From the NCBI GenBank assembly GCA_963573315.1, contig OY752142.1, positions 2,976,001-3,040,000 on the forward strand: 64,000 bases of DNA, read 5' to 3'. The DNA is from Entomortierella parvispora. Its lineage: Eukaryota > Mortierellomycota > Mortierellomycetes > Mortierellales > Mortierellaceae. Below, in pieces: positions 36,003 to 49,130 of this stretch; positions within the stretch are counted from its first letter, which is position 1; each line of letters begins with the position of its first letter. The translations under genes were made by a program, and so were the position numbers. The notes beneath the pieces were generated by a model, which saw only the letters and a program-made list of their open reading frames with translations, did not search any database and had not been told where the DNA came from.

Positions 36003-37077
36003 TCAAAGGAAGTACTGGATGGGCGAGTCAAGTGGGGAAGGGAAGCCACTTTGATCAAGGGAACAAGCCCTCCTGCTGCTCTCGCGCTTGAAGTTGAGAA
36101 CGCCTTGTTCTCCCTGATCATAGATCTGCCAAGGCCTGCCATGGGTCCATTGATCCGCGCCCTCAGCAATGGGGTGACCTTGAACCTCACCCTGACGGAA
36201 CTGTCGCCGATCCAGAATCGAGATATCCAACGTCTTGTCGCGTTTCGCCAGTAGATCCAAATCAACCTGGCCGTCTTTGGTGAAGGAAAGGAGCAATTGG
36301 GGTGGGGCCGGTGGGCACCAGGCTTGAGCACTCACCCTTCTCAACCACGGGCCAGAACTGAAAGGTCTTGCCATACGTGTTCACGAGGGCTTGAAGAGGT
36401 CCCTTCTCGGTCATCTTGGCCACATATTCGGGGACAGCGCTCTTTGTCACCTGGACCAATGTGCCACTCTTGACCTCGTACTTGTGCGAATGCCAGTACT
36501 TTTTCTCCTTTTCGTCCAGCTCCGTGCAAGTACAACCATCAAGAGATCAAGAGCTGGAATAATTTTGATGGAGTTGAGTCTATCAAGAGGAAATAAAGAG
36601 AAGGAGGTCAGAAATGAGGGAGGTTGCTGCTGTTGCTGTTGCAGGTTTTCAGACTCTTCACTTACGTTTGAAAAGCCTTTCCGAAATGATGTATTCGACT
36701 CCCAAAAGCTTGTCATTCTTGTCATCGCGATCGTAGATCAAACACTGGCGCCGGTCCTCGTCAATTGCATGGCAATAGTGAAAACCGATGATCTGACGGC
36801 TCGGATTGTCACTGCATGAAGTTTTGGTCAAAGGAAAAAAAAAGGGGACAGAAGATAAATGAGAAGGAAGACCAGTCTACATGTACTCCTGCCTCGGAGG
36901 TTACTGCTCTTACGGGAAACACGTGCAGACCACAAAAGGATTCACAGATACCGCTCTTAGGCTTAAAGCTTTAAAGGACCTCGGCTGCAGTCGCTCCCAT
37001 GACTTTAGCTGCAGAGCTGGTCTGGTCTTTTGGGTCCTTGGCCGGCAGAGTCGGGAGGATGGGCATCTGCAAAGAAA
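36003..37077 (-). pseudogene. Broken DUF1264 (oil-body-associated protein, OBAP) gene
   Basis: Recognisable blocks in gene order: the segment starting at 37071 with SSAAKVMGATAAEVL, then an in-frame TAA, then SFKPKSGICESFCGLHVFP (36909-37071); DNPSRQIIGFHYCHAIDED and CLIYDRDDKND with LLGVEYIISERLFK (36664-36809); ELDEKEKKYWHSHKYEVKSG, NTYGKTFQFWPVVEKG (36300-36520); and, in another frame, PPQLLLSFTKDGQVDLDLL (from 36288 leftward). This is the order of plant and fungal OBAP/DUF1264 proteins of oil bodies. Lesions: TAA near 36970 where the family has a residue between EVL and SFKP, and a one-base excess in the C run at 36290-36300. The two exon joins between blocks are also out of phase with visible splice sites. 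A working gene with unusual splicing or a consensus error remains possible. Confidence 0.75.
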
Positions 37078-37338
37078 ATGTGGAGTCAAAATCAGTGCAA
37101 ACTTGGAGGCAACAGGAGGAGGAGGAGAGCAGAAATGAAAATTTGCGGCGACGTGTTCTTCCATGATAAGGATTGGAATGAAGAGAAGAGAGAAGAGAAC
37201 AGCAGGCCGAATTTTTCCAAGCAAATGTTGTCATTGATCCGATCTGTAGGGGGGCACGTACCGTTCAACATGATGGTTGTATGTCATTTGTTCTTTATTC
37301 ACAAGTGTCGAGCAGAAGGAGAGTATTCTACCTGTTAC

Positions 37339-38832
37339 TCAGTCGAAAAGTCCAAAGCCCATATCATCGTCCGACTCCTCCTGCTGCTGCTGGTAGCACA
37401 TTTGCTGAGCGTATCTAGTGTTGCCAGACGTCTCCAAGTTCTGGACCAAACGCTCAGCCTGGCCCTTCAGGCGCTGAGCAAATCCTCGGCGGTCCTTGGA
37501 TTCAATGGATTCAAACATACCAATGACCTTCTTCTTGGCCGCGATCGCCTCTTCAGTCCTGTTATTAGCCAAGTGTTCCACCACCTCCTTGTCAATCTTG
37601 GAAGCTTTCTTAATGGTCAAATAGGTCACAACATCGTTGTGTTGTTTGTCCTCGGCCACAAGAGAGCTATCCGTGGTATAGTTGATAGACAACGTTCCCT
37701 CCATTCCCACACAGTCCGCCAAGTCCACAAAGTGTTCCTCGTCTCCCAAACTGACAGAGTAGCCAAGAACATTTCTCGAATCCACCGTGTCATCCATATC
37801 ATGAACCGAAAACTCGTCGAGTCCTGGCACACGGATATCAAGGTTGACAACCAACTGAATGAGTCCATTGCTCCTCAGGTTCCGGACCGTGACCTGTCCA
37901 GGAGTGTTTGTCAAATCATGACCGGGAATATCCTTGATGATCGCATCGCCCAATCCTCGAACGGTCAAGGTGGCCGAAGATGCAATCATGTTGGAGACAC
38001 CACGAAGACCCTTCGCCACCAAGTCCTCGATGTCATCCACGGTCTCAATAAAGAACGAGTCGCCATTGGCATGTTTCGCAATGGCCGACATCAGGTTCTC
38101 ATCATAACCGTCACCGATACCAAAAGTCGAGATTTGAATATCAGTGTCCTTGAGCCAGGTTTCAACATTGGCCATGATCCCCTCTGGAGACGTGACACCA
38201 ACGTTCACCAAGCCATCCGAAAACAAAAAGACGCGGTTGGCCTTCTTTGGTGTTTTCTTGTTTGCATTCGCTCCGTATTTCTGCGCCGCTTCATCTTTTG
38301 CGATACTTTGCTTTAGAGTCTCGGTTCCAAGCGCGAGGCCGCCGTTTAAATTGGTCATACCAGAAGTCCTGATCTTTTCCACAGCATCGATCATGTAAGA
38401 TGAATGAGTCCGATTGCAGTCCATAAAGATGGTTTTACAATCGTCACCATAGGTAACAAGGCTCAAGGTGTCGTACGAGGTCAATTGCTCAATGATGGCG
38501 TTGATCGCCTTCTTGCAACCGTCAAGACGAGAACCCGACATGGATCCAGAGATATCAAGAACCAAGCAGATATTGAAAGGAGTACGGACGAGTTCCTGAT
38601 CCTTGCCGACATTGGATCTCTGCCCAACCGAGATCTGGAAGAGGACTGGGAGCTCTGTCTGTTGACCTCGAAGAACGCTTGGGATGAGAGGCGTTGCCGA
38701 CACCTGGATGCCCTTGAAGTTGAACTCTGAGAGGTAGTTCGCCTTGAGGTCCTGGAAGACCTGGTCATTGGCCCGGTTCAGACCCTGAGGAGGAGGAGCA
38801 GCGGCAGGGTTGGAGTTGGACGTGGCAAACAT
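37339..38832 (-). CDS. VWA-domain protein with a ribosomal P-stalk C-terminal tail
   Basis: Single-exon gene, 497 residues, no signal peptide or membrane segment, so probably cytosolic. Residues 1-80 are a Pro/Gln leader and a beta-rich segment. A von Willebrand factor A domain follows from about residue 85, with an intact MIDAS start DISGSMS (Asp93), a conserved Thr region (TSGMTNLNGGLALG) and FSDGLVNVG. A beta-sandwich and a helical C-terminal part follow, the overall plan of fungal VWA/Ubox-relative proteins. The last 13 residues, after a Gln run, are EESDDDMGFGLFD, identical to the canonical tail of eukaryotic ribosomal P0/P1/P2 proteins. No known VWA family I can name carries this tail. 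ATG at 38832 was preferred over an in-frame ATG at 39021, because the extra residues look like untranslated leader and a TATAAAA lies between them. Confidence 0.9.
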   Translation of the reverse strand: MFATSNSNPAAAPPPQGLNRANDQVFQDLKANYLSEFNFKGIQVSATPLIPSVLRGQQTELPVLFQISVGQRSNVGKDQELVRTPFNICLVLDISGSMSGSRLDGCKKAINAIIEQLTSYDTLSLVTYGDDCKTIFMDCNRTHSSYMIDAVEKIRTSGMTNLNGGLALGTETLKQSIAKDEAAQKYGANANKKTPKKANRVFLFSDGLVNVGVTSPEGIMANVETWLKDTDIQISTFGIGDGYDENLMSAIAKHANGDSFFIETVDDIEDLVAKGLRGVSNMIASSATLTVRGLGDAIIKDIPGHDLTNTPGQVTVRNLRSNGLIQLVVNLDIRVPGLDEFSVHDMDDTVDSRNVLGYSVSLGDEEHFVDLADCVGMEGTLSINYTTDSSLVAEDKQHNDVVTYLTIKKASKIDKEVVEHLANNRTEEAIAAKKKVIGMFESIESKDRRGFAQRLKGQAERLVQNLETSGNTRYAQQMCYQQQQEESDDDMGFGLFD

Positions 38833-38928
38833 TTTTCTTGGCTGGACCTGTGAAGGAGAGTAGAGGTGTTTTGTGAACGGAAGGAGGAGCGGATCAGATT
38901 GAGTAGGTGGGGACAGAGGAGGACACCA

Positions 38929-38935
38929 TTTTATA
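38929..38935 (-). promoter_or_regulatory. TATA box of the VWA gene
   Basis: TATAAAA on the minus strand, about 97 bases before the ATG at 38832. Its position supports the shorter start of the VWA protein. Confidence 0.6.
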
Positions 38936-39479
38936 CCTATTGAGAAAAGAAAAAGATTTGCTGCGTCTTTTTTCCTTCTGCACCAATGGATTTCTGCACT
39001 GACCCCTCTCGCTTGAGGCAAGGATCGCGCGTCAATTCGCGTGGATCTTTGGTTCTAGCCTGTGGGACAAAACATTGAACTACCGCAGCAAGCTACGCCG
39101 TTTCTCCAAAACCTCTTGCTGTCAAGGGGTTGGGCTAGAACGGTCCAACAGGACAGGCCAAGTGGTGTTGCTGGGCTGAGTCAAGTTGTCTGCACTCTTG
39201 CACTGAGAAACAGAGAGGCCCGCACAGTTGCCCTCAGGTACACATTATGAGCGAGAGGCGCGTTCAAAGAGAGATGTGCCTTCCATTCAAAGATTCTATA
39301 CGGTAGCTCGCAGCTCAAAGACTGGGAGTATTGATACACCACTGTCTTTGTACAAGCAAGCGTGAATGTGGGAATGAGGGGGTAGGTGGTTGTGGCTGAT
39401 GAAAGGGTTTTTAGCGTTGAATTGTGTGCAGCATTGTCCCAAGAGATGCTCTCTGCTCTTGACCCATCTCTCCATCTCC
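38936..39479. promoter_or_regulatory. Divergent intergenic region, VWA / F-box
   Basis: About 540 bases without a recognised gene. It presumably holds both promoters. No clear element was seen on the F-box side. Confidence 0.4.
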
Positions 39480-41057
39480 ATGTTCTCAACTTCGATTGTA
39501 CATCCATTCGACCTGCCCGAGATCAGGAACCACATCGCCCAGTTCCTGACCCGGCATGACCTCGCCATCTGCTCAAGTCTTTCTCGGGCCTGGGGCCAGA
39601 CGTGCCTGCCCCTTCTTTGGCGCACTCTCGCCCTCGTCCCCAGCTACAGCTATCCCAACGTCAAACTCCGCAGAGCCTGCTTCATGCGATATTCTCATTT
39701 CGTCAAGGATCTCGCCTGCGACAACCACTGCGGCTATGAAAACTTGTCAGACCCTTTTCCTTCTTTCTTCAACATCATCCACTGTCAGAATTTGGAGACC
39801 CTGGCCTTGGTCGGTCATGTTGATAATCGTGCCAATATGATTTATCGTCATAGGCTCACTCTTCTCCACCTCAACCTTTCCAAGATGATTACCGGGAAAA
39901 AGGTGCTGGAAAGAAGTGATGAGCTGTGGCAGGCCATTGCTTCCTGCCCTTCCCTGGAATCGCTTTCCGTCAAAAAGTTACACGTCTCTCGCAAGAATTG
40001 GCCCCTCTGTTGGTCTCTGTGGTCTCGATTGACACATCTGGGACTTTTTGAAACCAGTTTTTCAACTGAGGCTCTTACCAGTGGACATATTAAAGATGGT
40101 GATGCCTCGCAACAGCTTCAACCTCCTCCTTCGCAGCCGCTAAGTCTATACGAGTTGCTCGCACAAGAGGATCCTTCTCGACCCACCAGGCTCAAGACGT
40201 TGGAATTGAATCTCCTACACGGATTAGAGAGGCAGGAAGACCACCTTGCTCTTTTGAAGTTTTGTCCGGATCTGGAAAAGTTTGTCTGGTTTGTCAACCC
40301 GCTGCCGTTCACAGGCAGGCAACTTGGCCTTCACCTGGAGAAACAAATTCGACACTGCCCTCGCCTTATCAAAGTTACCCTGGGCGCTGATTACCGAAAT
40401 GAGGATATTTTGGTACGGTTCGTGAAATCGGGGACGAGTCTTTCGTTACAGGAACTGAATCTACCGAGAGCTCAAATCGAACTAGACACCTGGAATCTAC
40501 TTCGGAAACATCATTGGTCAACAATCCGGACCTTAGATGTATCGTCTTTTGCAAATGGCGCTGTGATACAGGATATTTTCTGCAGCCTAACCGGACTCGA
40601 GAGCTTTACCGGGTACATGATTCGAGGTGAGGACGTGATACAGGATCCCCGTCCTTGGGTTTGTTTGGGTCTCAAGAATATGATGGTCGCAATAGTAATT
40701 TCAAAGGACGATGGAGATGGGACTCAGAAGGTGATTATGGAGCGATTGGAAACTCTTACACGTTTGCAACAGCTGCAGCTGCGTCCGATCTACGGTCAGT
40801 TCGGTCTACAGTTCCGACTGACTGGATTCCTTGGGAATCTGCACACCTGGCGCGACTTCCATACTTTGATTTTCCAGGATGTGCCTCAAGAGCTGACGAA
40901 GCGCGATGTGATCTGGATGGTAGAAAAGTGGCCACGACTGCACTCTATTATTGGGGAAATGCATCCACAGACGACGAAGGATGCTTCCTTGAAGAAAATT
41001 CTGATGGAGAGACGGATACAGATCCGGAAGCTCAACACCGAAGTTCGGATCAGCTGA
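39480..41057 (+). CDS. F-box / leucine-rich-repeat-like protein
   Basis: Single-exon gene, 525 residues from the ATG at 39480. An in-frame ATG lies 30 codons upstream, but the extra residues are not F-box-like. The N-terminus FDLPEIRNHIAQFLTRHDLAICSSLSRAW is an F-box (shown here only as LPEIRNHIAQFL and CSSLSRAW for its two helices), followed by LPLLWRTL. The rest consists of irregular LRR-type segments such as LTLLHLNLSK, LESLSVKKL, RLKTLELNLLHGL and IRTLDVSSF. The expected role is a substrate receptor of an SCF ubiquitin ligase through Skp1. The target is unknown. This architecture belongs to a family that is strongly expanded in Mortierella-type fungi. A second, distinct member lies at 43334-44920 on the other strand. 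Confidence 0.85.
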   Translation: MFSTSIVHPFDLPEIRNHIAQFLTRHDLAICSSLSRAWGQTCLPLLWRTLALVPSYSYPNVKLRRACFMRYSHFVKDLACDNHCGYENLSDPFPSFFNIIHCQNLETLALVGHVDNRANMIYRHRLTLLHLNLSKMITGKKVLERSDELWQAIASCPSLESLSVKKLHVSRKNWPLCWSLWSRLTHLGLFETSFSTEALTSGHIKDGDASQQLQPPPSQPLSLYELLAQEDPSRPTRLKTLELNLLHGLERQEDHLALLKFCPDLEKFVWFVNPLPFTGRQLGLHLEKQIRHCPRLIKVTLGADYRNEDILVRFVKSGTSLSLQELNLPRAQIELDTWNLLRKHHWSTIRTLDVSSFANGAVIQDIFCSLTGLESFTGYMIRGEDVIQDPRPWVCLGLKNMMVAIVISKDDGDGTQKVIMERLETLTRLQQLQLRPIYGQFGLQFRLTGFLGNLHTWRDFHTLIFQDVPQELTKRDVIWMVEKWPRLHSIIGEMHPQTTKDASLKKILMERRIQIRKLNTEVRIS

Positions 41058-41246
41058 ACACGGTCAAACATATAGAATGGCGTTGGAATCTAGGACAAGG
41101 CTCAATACGCAAATATAATATATAATAGAAAGTTCCTTCATGTTCTTCACATTGGCGCATCCTTGTCAGCAAGGACCAATGGCACGTAAAATGTATTTTT
41201 TCTCTTTTATTTCAGTAGTGATGGTTACGGGTTAAAGTGCTTTCAA

Positions 41247-43078
41247 CTACTGCCGCAAACCGTAAAGCTCCTCCTTTGTCGGAAAGTTTGATGGCGGTAT
41301 GTCCCTGAGCGGCTGGGTCAAGTAAGCAGCGCTGCCGGTGATAATGACTAAGACGATGGCCCATTTGAGCCAGAGATTTAGCAACGCGCCTATAAATCTC
41401 ACGACCAAGCCAGGTTCCATGCCTTCCATGTCTCTTGTCTTGATATTCGCGCGAGCTTTTGCCTTCTTTGCCTCCAGTTTCGCTTTCTTGGATGCCAATT
41501 CGGCCCTCATTCTCTCTTTATCAGCCTTCTTTTTCTCTTCCTTGGCTGTCGCCTCTGTTACCTTCCTGACCTGCTCCAACTGATCTTTGGCCTCTTGGCC
41601 TGGCCAGGGGTTTCGAGAACTCTCTTTGGAGTCTTGACACACAATCTCAATCCAATCGACAGAAGTGACATACTCCTTCTCGTTCTTGACTCCATAATCC
41701 GTCTCACCACCAGCCCAAGCGCGAGTCTCGTCTGAATGGCCTGCATCCCAGATCGTGAGTTGCATCTGCATCGGTTCCGTAGGCAGCCCGTAACCTCGTT
41801 CCTGGATCAATTCGGCCGAGGTCAGACTCCGGAGCACCTTTCCATCGACCGACCACTCAATCTTTTCCTCGGTCCACTCGATTTTGTAAACAAGTGCGTG
41901 ATCCGTAGCCGATCTCTTGAGCGCGTGGGATTCCTCCAAGGATCCATCGTCCTCGCCCTCCATTTCCGTACTTTCAAAGTTTTGGATGACAGCTCTGTCC
42001 ATGTCAGACACCTCCTTGTGAGAATCGTCCACGGGCACCATCTCTTTGGATATTTTCCTGCTGTTCAAAGGGAGCAACATGTCTTTGAGTCTCCGTCCAC
42101 GCGATCGTAGACCTTCCAAGGACACGATTCGAAAATAGTCACCCAGACCCGATCTCGAAGAAGAGAACGAGGCAGAAGATTGAGGGCGAACTGAATCTCT
42201 GAAAAAGTCTGTGATCACCGTTTTGGGATCGTGGCCCGTGACCTCGATCGTGATCTCTTCTCCCAACGTCGGGTTCGACAGCATCATGGCTGTGACAATA
42301 CCTGGACCAGTAGCACCAGACTTAAATTTTGCAGAGAATGACCCATACTTGTTCCATCGCGTAGAAGAGATGGAGGCACCAAACCCTCCACCGCTCCGAG
42401 TTTTGATCTTGTCCCTAAAAAAAAGGGTCGATCACTACTTGATTTGAGAAACCTGTCGCTGCTAGCAGAAAAAGAAGGGTGATAAGATGGACTAGCCATA
42501 CCTCTTTGCTTTCAAAAGCAGCTTGTGCTTCTTTGTATCCACTAGAGCATGCTCTGGGGCAAGGTGATCAAAGTCCGAGGTCCAATGTGCTTGGTCGGGG
42601 TCGCCTGAAAAGTCAGCTTTTGCAATCAAGGCCTGATGCTGTCCGCGCCGATCGGGCTTGTTGCTCTTAAAGTTGTCCTTGAAAGAACGACATACAGGTA
42701 AAGAAAAACATGCACTATTGGGTGGGAAGTTCGATTGGGTGTTTGAATCCCCTTCTTTTGTCTTTTTGTGTTTCTTGGCTGGCATAGCTTTGAGAGGATG
42801 AGAGTGCCAAGGATCACAGCCAAGAGCGATCGGACAGGCTTGCAACGATGTTTGATGGCATGTACCGTCTTTTATCCGGAAAAGAGTGAGATCAGTAAAT
42901 GGTTGCAGGAGCCCTCAACTGAAGACAATGGTAAGATAAGTCGGTACGTACTGTTGCAACAAGGGGTAGCTGCAGGACATGTCGAAAGTGACGGACCGCA
43001 GGCGATAGAATTTCGAGCCTGGCCGGGTTTGGTCCAAATATCAAGCAAGGGCAAGAGCACCAATAAAGAGATTCGCAT
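41247..43078 (-). CDS. Secreted membrane-tethered GH16 cell-wall glycosidase/transglycosylase (Crh-like)
   Basis: Concanavalin-like glycoside hydrolase family 16 protein. The first exon (from 43078) encodes a signal peptide (MRISLLVLLPLL) and a cysteine-rich start with CPAATPCCN. Next come GCDPWHSH and SACFSLPVCRSF, resembling the N-terminal cysteine module of fungal chitin-glucan crosslinking enzymes. Then DFSGDPDQAHW and GGGFGASISSTRWNKYGSF lead into the catalytic strand. The catalytic motif reads GEEITIEVTG, so both glutamates of the ExDxE pattern are present but the central aspartate is Thr. Later YKIEWTEEKIEWSVDGKVLR and PMQMQLTIWDAG match the family core. A Lys/Glu/Ala-rich coiled coil and a C-terminal membrane segment (WAIVLVIITGSAAYL) follow. 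Exon 42414-41247 joins 42502 in phase. Boundaries in 42560-43020 are less certain. Confidence 0.85.
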
Positions 43079-43333
43079 GTTGGTTTGTGGGATTTGGTTG
43101 GGATTACTAGTAAAGTTGGATGTGCTTTCGAGCGGAAAGAAGAACGATGAATCTTTGAGGCAGGAGGGGAAAAACAAAGAGAATGGAGCAAACGATAGAA
43201 TTGCTGAAAAAAAAAAAAAAAAAAAAAAAGTGACGCGCTGATGACGCGCCAGTTCTGTTACCAAAATCTGACGCGATGTGGGACAGAGATCCACATTTAT
43301 TTCAGAACAAGGCACTTGCATTCCCTCAGTCTC
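43079..43333. other. Promoter of GH16 gene and 3' end of next F-box gene
   Basis: Short region with a 23-base poly-A run (43207-43229). No gene was seen. Confidence 0.4.
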
Positions 43334-44920
43334 TTATGGTGCGTGGGATTTGAGGTCTTCCATGAACAGAAACGGCCGCATCTGACGAAGCCAACTCCAA
43401 TGGTCAATCCTCATCCTGGAAAGTTGGAACTCGAGGAGGCTCAACCTTGGCCAGAACTTTGCTACACACCTCACCTCTTGTAAACTCCACGAGAAAGAAT
43501 GAGTCACCTCCAAGTGCCGGAGATGATCGAGGTTCTTAAGCATCTCCAGTGGACAGGGAATAATCGACTCGTCACAGATTACTCGGCAATTCTGTAGTCG
43601 CAGAACGCTCAGCTGGTCAAGATTACCAATCTCCTTCCAAAGGACCATCGATGGGTTGCTCTCGCGGAGATTTTTCCAGCAAAGTGCCAGTTCTTCCAGC
43701 CCCAAACATTGCCATCGCGGCACCTCTGCACTTGCTCCGTTCATAAGGCCATTTACAAATTTGCTCACAGAGAGCTTCCGGAGACAGCGAGTACGACTCA
43801 AAAGTAGACTCAAGTCCTTCTGGTTGCTCCCGCAAAGAGTCAGTTCCACCAATCGTCCACAAGCATCCTCTTCAAGCAGCTCACTAATTGCAAGACCCAT
43901 ATGAGGAAGTCCTAGTTTTGTCAATCTGGGCATCTTGTCAAGGTTGACGTCGGTGTGACAAACGTCGTGTAGCTTCAGAGACGAGACCATGGGCCCTCGA
44001 GGTTCCTTATCAGCTTTCCCCCGTAATTCATCGTTGTTCATTGGTCGAGGTCCCTGAGTCATTAAATGCCTGAGTAGATTCGCTTTCCAACGGTTGCCTT
44101 CCAGAATCAGCGACTCCAGGCGAAATGAGCTTTTGAAAAGATTGGCAGCCAGGCTGTCAACAAAGGAGTCGCAGTCATATTGGTCCCTGATATGCAAATG
44201 TCGAAGTTTGGGCCAGTATCTTCCGCTATGGTACAGCGGGACATTCCGAGTAGATATACCAATAATTTCCAACGAATAAGAGATGTCAAAGGCCAGTGAT
44301 TCCAGATGTGGACATTCATGTAGAAAGTCAAGCGGATACGACGAAGAAAGATCACACTTGCGGAGGTCGATTTTCATGAGATTAGGACAACGTCGGGTTA
44401 ATTCGGATAAAAAAGATCGTCCACGCTCTACTTGAGATGTTTCCTCAATAATTTCTTCGATACGAATTACTGTCAAGTTGGGGAACATCCTGTCCTCTGC
44501 AAAATAACGAGGCAACCAAGATAGGTTTCTAAACTCGAGAGAATTGCAGAGGTTAATGTCTATCCTCTTGGTGGAATCGATGTTTGAGGAAAAGTAGGGT
44601 GCAATTTGCTCCAAAGCCAAGTCGCCATTGAGGAATATTGACTTCCAAATTTGCGGCTTGGTGAGATTACACCAGAGCTTCGAGACGCGACAGAGGGCTG
44701 GGTATGTATGACTTGGGATAAACTGTAAGACCATCAGGAAAATCTCTGGGACTTGTAGGGGGGTGAGGTCGGTTTTGGCGGCAATAAGGCCAGTTGAATT
44801 CACACTCGAGAGGGCGTTGTCGTTGCTGTTGACATGATGACTGTAACTGGAGCGACTTGTTTTGAGAAGAGTTCGAATGCGAGCTCCATGGTACCGCCTG
44901 ATCTCTTCCCTGGGGTCCAT
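43334..44920 (-). CDS. F-box / leucine-rich-repeat-like protein
   Basis: Single-exon gene, 528 residues from the ATG at 44920 (MDPREEIRRYHGARI). The F-box is seen as PLQVPEIFLMVLQFI, then ALCRVSKLWCNL and WKSIFL, about residues 53-95. Leucine-rich segments follow to the end: LMKIDLRKCDLSSS, LESLAFDISYSL, LRHLHIRDQYDCDSF, LESLILEGN, LTKLGLPHMGL, LVELTLCGSN and LSVLRLQNCRV. It probably serves as an SCF substrate receptor with an unknown target. The start was chosen at 44920 because residues further upstream in the frame are Ser/Thr/His low complexity. It is transcribed away from the alanyl-tRNA synthetase gene, with 468 bases between starts. Confidence 0.85.
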   Translation of the reverse strand: MDPREEIRRYHGARIRTLLKTSRSSYSHHVNSNDNALSSVNSTGLIAAKTDLTPLQVPEIFLMVLQFIPSHTYPALCRVSKLWCNLTKPQIWKSIFLNGDLALEQIAPYFSSNIDSTKRIDINLCNSLEFRNLSWLPRYFAEDRMFPNLTVIRIEEIIEETSQVERGRSFLSELTRRCPNLMKIDLRKCDLSSSYPLDFLHECPHLESLAFDISYSLEIIGISTRNVPLYHSGRYWPKLRHLHIRDQYDCDSFVDSLAANLFKSSFRLESLILEGNRWKANLLRHLMTQGPRPMNNDELRGKADKEPRGPMVSSLKLHDVCHTDVNLDKMPRLTKLGLPHMGLAISELLEEDACGRLVELTLCGSNQKDLSLLLSRTRCLRKLSVSKFVNGLMNGASAEVPRWQCLGLEELALCWKNLRESNPSMVLWKEIGNLDQLSVLRLQNCRVICDESIIPCPLEMLKNLDHLRHLEVTHSFSWSLQEVRCVAKFWPRLSLLEFQLSRMRIDHWSWLRQMRPFLFMEDLKSHAP

Positions 44921-45388
44921 GGTGGTGATGGTGGTGGACGAGGCTTCGGTCGTGGCAAGAGTGGTGATGCATGCATGTGTGCACTGCGAAGAGGAGGTCA
45001 GGTTCGATTGGTGGCAAAGGGCGTCACGTGGAAGTCCTACGGCGCAGGAGAAATGCATGCGATTTGACGCAGGGTGAGCCATGCCAAGCCACCTCCCAAA
45101 CATTCACACCTCTGCCTGCTTGCCTGCTGGTCTGTCCAGGTGGGCTCTGTGCCATGCGCAGGGGGGTATGTCCATGGTTTTCTGGTTTCTTTATTTTTCG
45201 GTCCTTCTTTCCTTTCTTGCTCTCTTCTCCATCCCGCCCTTTCTCTTTCACATCCTCCCTGTATGTGCTGAGCTACCCTTTGTTCTTTGTTCATGTGTGC
45301 CTGCTTGCCTGTGCTTATCCAGGTCCATACTCGCAACCTTACTCATCCTTCTTCTTCTCCTTCTCCTCCTCAGGTGCACGCAGTTAGA
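44921..45388. promoter_or_regulatory. Divergent promoter, F-box / AlaRS
   Basis: A CACGTG element lies at 45025-45030. The last 150 bases are pyrimidine-rich and contain a possible splice acceptor (ctcag ending at 45373), suggesting a 5'-UTR intron or an alternative upstream start for AlaRS. Confidence 0.45.
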
Positions 45389-48835
<3,447 letters not shown>

Positions 48836-48921
48836 GTGCGACTCATTTCATTTTCCCATGTTGATCAACCTGAATCTAATGCTTTGCCAGCCCTGTCCTT
48901 TTTCTTTTTTAAATATTTCAT

Positions 48922-49130
48922 GAGGGCTGGGTAAGGCATCTTCGCTTTTGTCCATTTTTTATTAATAAACTTTTTTTGTTGCCATTGACAAGTGTATTTT
49001 TTGTTCCTTCTGCACACAAGTCCCTGTACTCTGCCATGGAGCTGTATTCTTTCGGATTCACGGGCGATGTTGATGACAACGTTCTCTGCTTCCGTGATAC
49101 CATTGACCTACTGGCCGACGATATTTGGAT
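48922..49130 (-). pseudogene. Relic copy of the terminal Yrb2-like exon and its 3' UTR
   Basis: The minus strand reads ITEAENVV, then ARESER and QLHGR, paralleling ITEAENVVRSIARASERQ in the functional final exon at 51178-51279. The flanking 3' region is also shared: 'attaataaac', 'gttgccattgacaag' and 'tctgccatggagctgt' occur in the same order in both copies, offset by about 2.14-2.18 kb. The upstream exons of the Ran-binding gene are not recognisable next to it, so it cannot encode the protein. Confidence 0.75.

Noticed and set aside
38833-39021. Upstream ATG adding 63 residues to the VWA protein
   Set aside because: The extra residues are not domain-like, and a TATAAAA box lies between this ATG and the one at 38832, so the shorter start is preferred.
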